DNA of 8,315 nucleotides from Pseudomonadota bacterium (GTDB lineage Bacteria > Desulfobacterota > Syntrophia > Syntrophales > JADFWA01): assembly GCA_030610915.1 (NCBI GenBank), contig JAUWQS010000057.1, positions 1 through 8,315 on the forward strand. Direction: 5' to 3'. Position numbers and translations under genes: made by a program. The notes under the pieces were generated by a model, which was not told the DNA's origin, did not search any database, and worked only from the letters and a program-made list of their open reading frames with translations. This document shows, piece after piece, positions 5,733 to 8,315 of the stretch (within the stretch, counting starts at the first letter, position 1; the number at the start of each line of letters is the position of its first letter).

Positions 5733-6644
5733 TCAGTCCTTATTCCTTATAAAGTTGTAAATTTCGTCAAACCTTCTGTTTGCGGAATCGAGGATGATGC
5801 CGGTAACAAACACGATTATTGACAGTATCAGCGACCCCGCGGCAAAAATGGCAAGCGGCACGTGCGTGATGTATCGCGTTTCGACAAACTCTCGGATTAC
5901 TATGGAACCGGAAAGCAAAGAAATCAGCAACAAGATCACTGAACTGACAGAGAAGAACAGCAGGGGTTTATAATCCTTGAAAATCATAAAGATCGTTTTT
6001 AAAACCAGTATGCCATCCGTTACGGTATTTAATTTGGAATGGCTTCCCGCAGGCCTCTCTCTGTAGTTTATATCCATCTCTTTTACCACGTAACCATACT
6101 TCAACGCCTTGATTGACATTTCCGTCTCCACCTCAAAACCTGATGCCGTCAGGTTTATGTTTTTCACAAATGACCTGCTCATCACTCGAAAGCCCGACAT
6201 GATATCCTTGAGGCCGGCTCCGAACAACTTGTTAATCAGGAATCTCACGAGCCTGTTTCCGAATGTATGCAATGGTCTGAATGCCTTGTCCGTGTATGTT
6301 TTCAGCCTGTTGCCTACCACCATATCCGCCCTGTCTTCGAGCACCAGGGCTATCATATCCTTTACACGGGAAATATCATACGTGTCATCCCCATCCACCA
6401 TTACATATATATCGGCATCAACTTTATTAAACATCGACTGAACGACGAAGCCCTTGCCCTGCCGCTTTTCCTTTATTACCATGGCTCCTGACGATCCTGC
6501 GATTTCAGCGGTCCTGTCCGTCGAGTTATTGTCAAACACATAGACAGCGGCTCCAAGCATATTATTCTTCGCATCTCTGATTACATTGCCTATTGTCAAT
6601 TCCTCATTATAGCATGGAATAATGGCTGCTACAGAAATAGCCAT
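5733..6644 (-). CDS. Family 2 glycosyltransferase, polyprenyl-phosphate (DPM1/GtrB) type, with two C-terminal membrane helices
   Basis: Likely transfers a sugar from a nucleotide donor to a polyprenyl phosphate at the cytoplasmic face of the membrane. From the chosen start the protein is 303 residues. A GT-A domain covers about 1-220: AAIIPCYNEELTIG (6-19), DNNSTDRTAEIA (38-49), the metal-binding DGDDTYD (84-90), GFEVETEMS (169-177) and RERPAGSHSKL (196-206) are all typical of the dolichol-phosphate mannosyltransferase-like group. Two helices (about 229-250 and 264-285) anchor it. The frame extends 22 codons further upstream, but ATG 6644 is preferred: GGGAGGT lies about 9 bp before it and the conserved domain starts immediately. 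With GtrA (4180-4605) it forms the classic lipid-linked sugar pair, now separated by repeats. The sugar cannot be specified. Confidence 0.92.
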   Translation of the reverse strand: MAISVAAIIPCYNEELTIGNVIRDAKNNMLGAAVYVFDNNSTDRTAEIAGSSGAMVIKEKRQGKGFVVQSMFNKVDADIYVMVDGDDTYDISRVKDMIALVLEDRADMVVGNRLKTYTDKAFRPLHTFGNRLVRFLINKLFGAGLKDIMSGFRVMSRSFVKNINLTASGFEVETEMSIKALKYGYVVKEMDINYRERPAGSHSKLNTVTDGILVLKTIFMIFKDYKPLLFFSVSSVILLLISLLSGSIVIREFVETRYITHVPLAIFAAGSLILSIIVFVTGIILDSANRRFDEIYNFIRNKD

Positions 6645-6710
6645 ATAGCTATGACCTCCCTTTATTATTTTGACGGCTTTGTAGAAAACTTTGCTATCCC
6701 GACCTGTCAA

Positions 6711-6932
6711 TTTTCAACGTAGATGCCGGATCAAGTCCGGCATGACAATTTGGGGGGGGTTGTCATTCCCAACCCCTCTTTTGTCATTCCCGACTCCCAC
6801 CTTGTCATTCCCGACTCCCCCTTTGTCATTCCCGACTCCCCTTTTGTCATTCCCGACTCCCCTTTTGTCATTCCCGCGCAGGCGGGAATCCAATTCTTTC
6901 CAGGCACTTATAGCCTCCCGCCCGAGTTCACC
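6711..6932 (+). repeat. Palindromic half-element array D
   Basis: It starts with an orphan right half: TTTTCAACGTA then ATGCCGGA-TCAAG-TCCGGCAT ending in GAC at 6746, closely matching the right half at 4768-4804 in array B. GTCATTCCC then begins at 6762, 6783, 6804, 6825, 6846 and 6867, five steps of exactly 21 bp. The last unit closes as ATTCCCGC-GCAG-GCGGGAAT and continues through CACTTATAGCCTCCCGCC into 6932. That final stretch matches the element at 5663-5688 at 22 of 26 positions and overlaps the end of the membrane-protein gene. Confidence 0.92.
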
Positions 6933-8315
6933 TCGATCCTCCATAAATTGACATCGTCGCCTTTTTTTATCAGCTTCAAGGCGCCGCCATCCCGCGGGTC
7001 TATGTACATATGCCTGTATTCAACGAAGAATTCCGCTCCTGTCTTCCCGGCAAGGGCCACAATCTTCCCTTCCTTGTGAAAGTCGATATACTCATTCCTT
7101 ATGTTTGCCCGCGGAAATCCAATTTCACATGAAGGGATGATACGAAGATCGGGTCTTACATAGAGAATTTTGTACTGGAGATTAAAGTCGGTCAGGACCA
7201 GCGCCCCCGCCGGTATAAGGGAAATATCCGCCTGGAACCTCTCCAGTGATTGTAACTTATCGTAGTTCTGGTGAAGAAAAACGGCAAAGACGATGATGTA
7301 ACCAACAGCAAGATAAGGCTTGAGATTGATGGAGCCGGAGTCCTTGAGCTTTGGCAGTTTCATCCTTTTGAGGGTGTTCATGAGCGCATTCCCCCAGTAG
7401 GAGACAAGCCTTCGATAAGGTTCTAAAAGGATAGCCAGCGTTTCCCTTCCAAAGGCGACAAAAAGCAGGGGAAGGGTAAGGTCAGTGAAGTATCTGACAT
7501 ACTTAACTGCGGGCAGCAGATAGATGATTATCAGGATATTTGCGACATTCAGTTTTTTTGTCTTTCCCGAGAAGAGGGGATACAGAATAAAAAACAGGCC
7601 AAGACAGGCATAGAAGGACAGGCCATAATAAGAAGGACAAAGCTCGCCTATCTGGAAGTTCATTGCATCTCTTGTCAGACCGGAGCTGAAAAGGGCCGCC
7701 TGAAACCCCCAGAATGGACGGGGCTGAAGGCACAAAAACAGGACGGTCAGGGAGATCGCGCCGATGGCAAACCTCTTATCGCCTCTCAGCAGATGCGCCA
7801 GGCCTGCCGGAATCGTGTAGAGCCAGGCGAGGTAGGGATAGACAAACGTCAAGGCAGCGCAAGAAAGCGCCCCCCTGATGAACCCTTTTCCGCCTATCGC
7901 ATAGAGAAGAAAGAATGTGCCGAAGGCAAATGGCCTGATTATCATCATCCTCAAAAACGGCAGCAGCAGCAGGACCAGAAGGATAAGCAAAGCCAGGGTG
8001 AAGCTGTCGCGATCCTTTATGTCATCAAGGATGCCCGATCTTTGAAGAGCAAGATAGAAAAAGGTCAGGGGAAAGAGGAGAGAAAGGAGCTTTGTCAGCG
8101 CGAATTGGTCGAGAAGCGTCGAAAAGGGCAGGCGCTTGAGACCTGATGCAGTTGTTTTCAGAATAAGGTCATAGCCGAACCATGGGTCATAATCCTTGAA
8201 CGCCTCAAACTGTGAAAAAGGGTAAACATCGCCCCAGCTCCGGGAGTCGGAAAATGCAAGCCCCACATGCCGCAGGCCGTCATCGGAGGGAAACCTGGCA
8301 AGACAGACACAAAAT
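6908..8315 (-). CDS. Multi-pass membrane protein, probable GT-C-fold glycosyltransferase (5' end beyond window)
   Basis: The frame stays open to the window edge, so the true start lies outside; the GTG at 8266 is internal. The visible part is 468 residues. It opens with a probable extracytoplasmic loop (ARFPSDDGLRHVG, then SWGDVYPFSQFEAFKDYDPW), followed by about eight or nine hydrophobic helices between residues 70 and 350. A soluble C-terminal domain of about 120 residues (IPAGALVLTDFNLQYKILYV, PDLRIIP) ends the protein. Acidic residues in the first loop, many helices and such a tail are what GT-C enzymes using lipid-linked sugars show, but I do not recognise the exact family. It precedes the glycosyltransferase on the same strand. 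The last codons (VNSGGRL and the TAA) fall in array D sequence. An alternative is a non-enzymatic polysaccharide membrane protein. Confidence 0.75.
   Translation of the reverse strand, partial: FCVCLARFPSDDGLRHVGLAFSDSRSWGDVYPFSQFEAFKDYDPWFGYDLILKTTASGLKRLPFSTLLDQFALTKLLSLLFPLTFFYLALQRSGILDDIKDRDSFTLALLILLVLLLLPFLRMMIIRPFAFGTFFLLYAIGGKGFIRGALSCAALTFVYPYLAWLYTIPAGLAHLLRGDKRFAIGAISLTVLFLCLQPRPFWGFQAALFSSGLTRDAMNFQIGELCPSYYGLSFYACLGLFFILYPLFSGKTKKLNVANILIIIYLLPAVKYVRYFTDLTLPLLFVAFGRETLAILLEPYRRLVSYWGNALMNTLKRMKLPKLKDSGSINLKPYLAVGYIIVFAVFLHQNYDKLQSLERFQADISLIPAGALVLTDFNLQYKILYVRPDLRIIPSCEIGFPRANIRNEYIDFHKEGKIVALAGKTGAEFFVEYRHMYIDPRDGGALKLIKKGDDVNLWRIEVNSGGRL

Noticed and set aside
6645..6710. Longer 325-residue start of the glycosyltransferase
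   Set aside because: The additional 22 codons contain the ribosome site for ATG 6644, lie before the conserved domain and have no ribosome site of their own.
6714..6944. Minus-strand gene encoding repeated GNDKRGV heptads
   Set aside because: The frame exists only because array D has a 21-bp period. The same repeat at other loci has 22-bp steps that break any frame, and the flanking residues are typical of translated palindromic repeats.

Overview
The window is bacterial. Every gene that can be supported lies on the minus strand, so transcription runs from high to low coordinates. Two blocks are present. Positions 1-3531 are the start of a tad/Flp type IVb pilus locus: flp pilin, cpaA prepilin peptidase, cpaB/rcpC, and cpaC/rcpA secretin cut by the window edge. 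Positions 4180-8315 are a surface-glycan block: a multi-pass GT-C-like membrane protein cut at its 5' side, a family 2 polyprenyl-phosphate-type glycosyltransferase, and a GtrA-family membrane protein. A small GIY-YIG nuclease gene sits between the last two. Tad order, GC content near 50% and these palindromic repeats would fit a Desulfobacterota, Nitrospirota or similar environmental Gram-negative (a secretin implies an outer membrane). That placement is an inference, not a demonstration.

The most striking content is not coding. Four loci (2296-2516, 4623-5080, 5458-5714, 6711-6932) are built from one palindromic element. The full element is two hairpins in inverted relation (arms starting GTCATTCCC and ending in ATGAC or GTGAC). 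Its left arm is repeated in tandem every 21-23 bp, all copies in one orientation. In the second locus the right arm is also repeated, as six exact 20-bp units of two alternating types. The stems show compensatory base changes. These arrays fill each gap of the glycan block and the cpaA-cpaB gap, but not the tight cpaB-cpaC and flp-cpaA gaps. One array remnant supplies the last codons and stop of the membrane-protein gene. The GIY-YIG gene is bordered on both sides by array sequence, which raises an untested possibility of a nuclease-repeat relationship.

Other dispersed elements lie in the 650-bp region upstream of flp: a GTCATTCTGAG inverted repeat flanked by near-perfect 15-bp direct repeats, and a GC-rich palindrome followed by a 26-bp sequence that recurs near 2526-2551. 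An orphan Shine-Dalgarno sequence also lies there.

Functionally, CpaA would process Flp, CpaC would form the outer-membrane channel, and CpaB would assist it in the periplasm. The remaining Tad genes (cpaE/tadZ, tadA, tadB, tadC) are expected past position 1. The glycosyltransferase and GtrA would form a lipid-linked sugar synthesis and flipping pair, with the GT-C-like protein possibly using the lipid-linked sugar outside the membrane.
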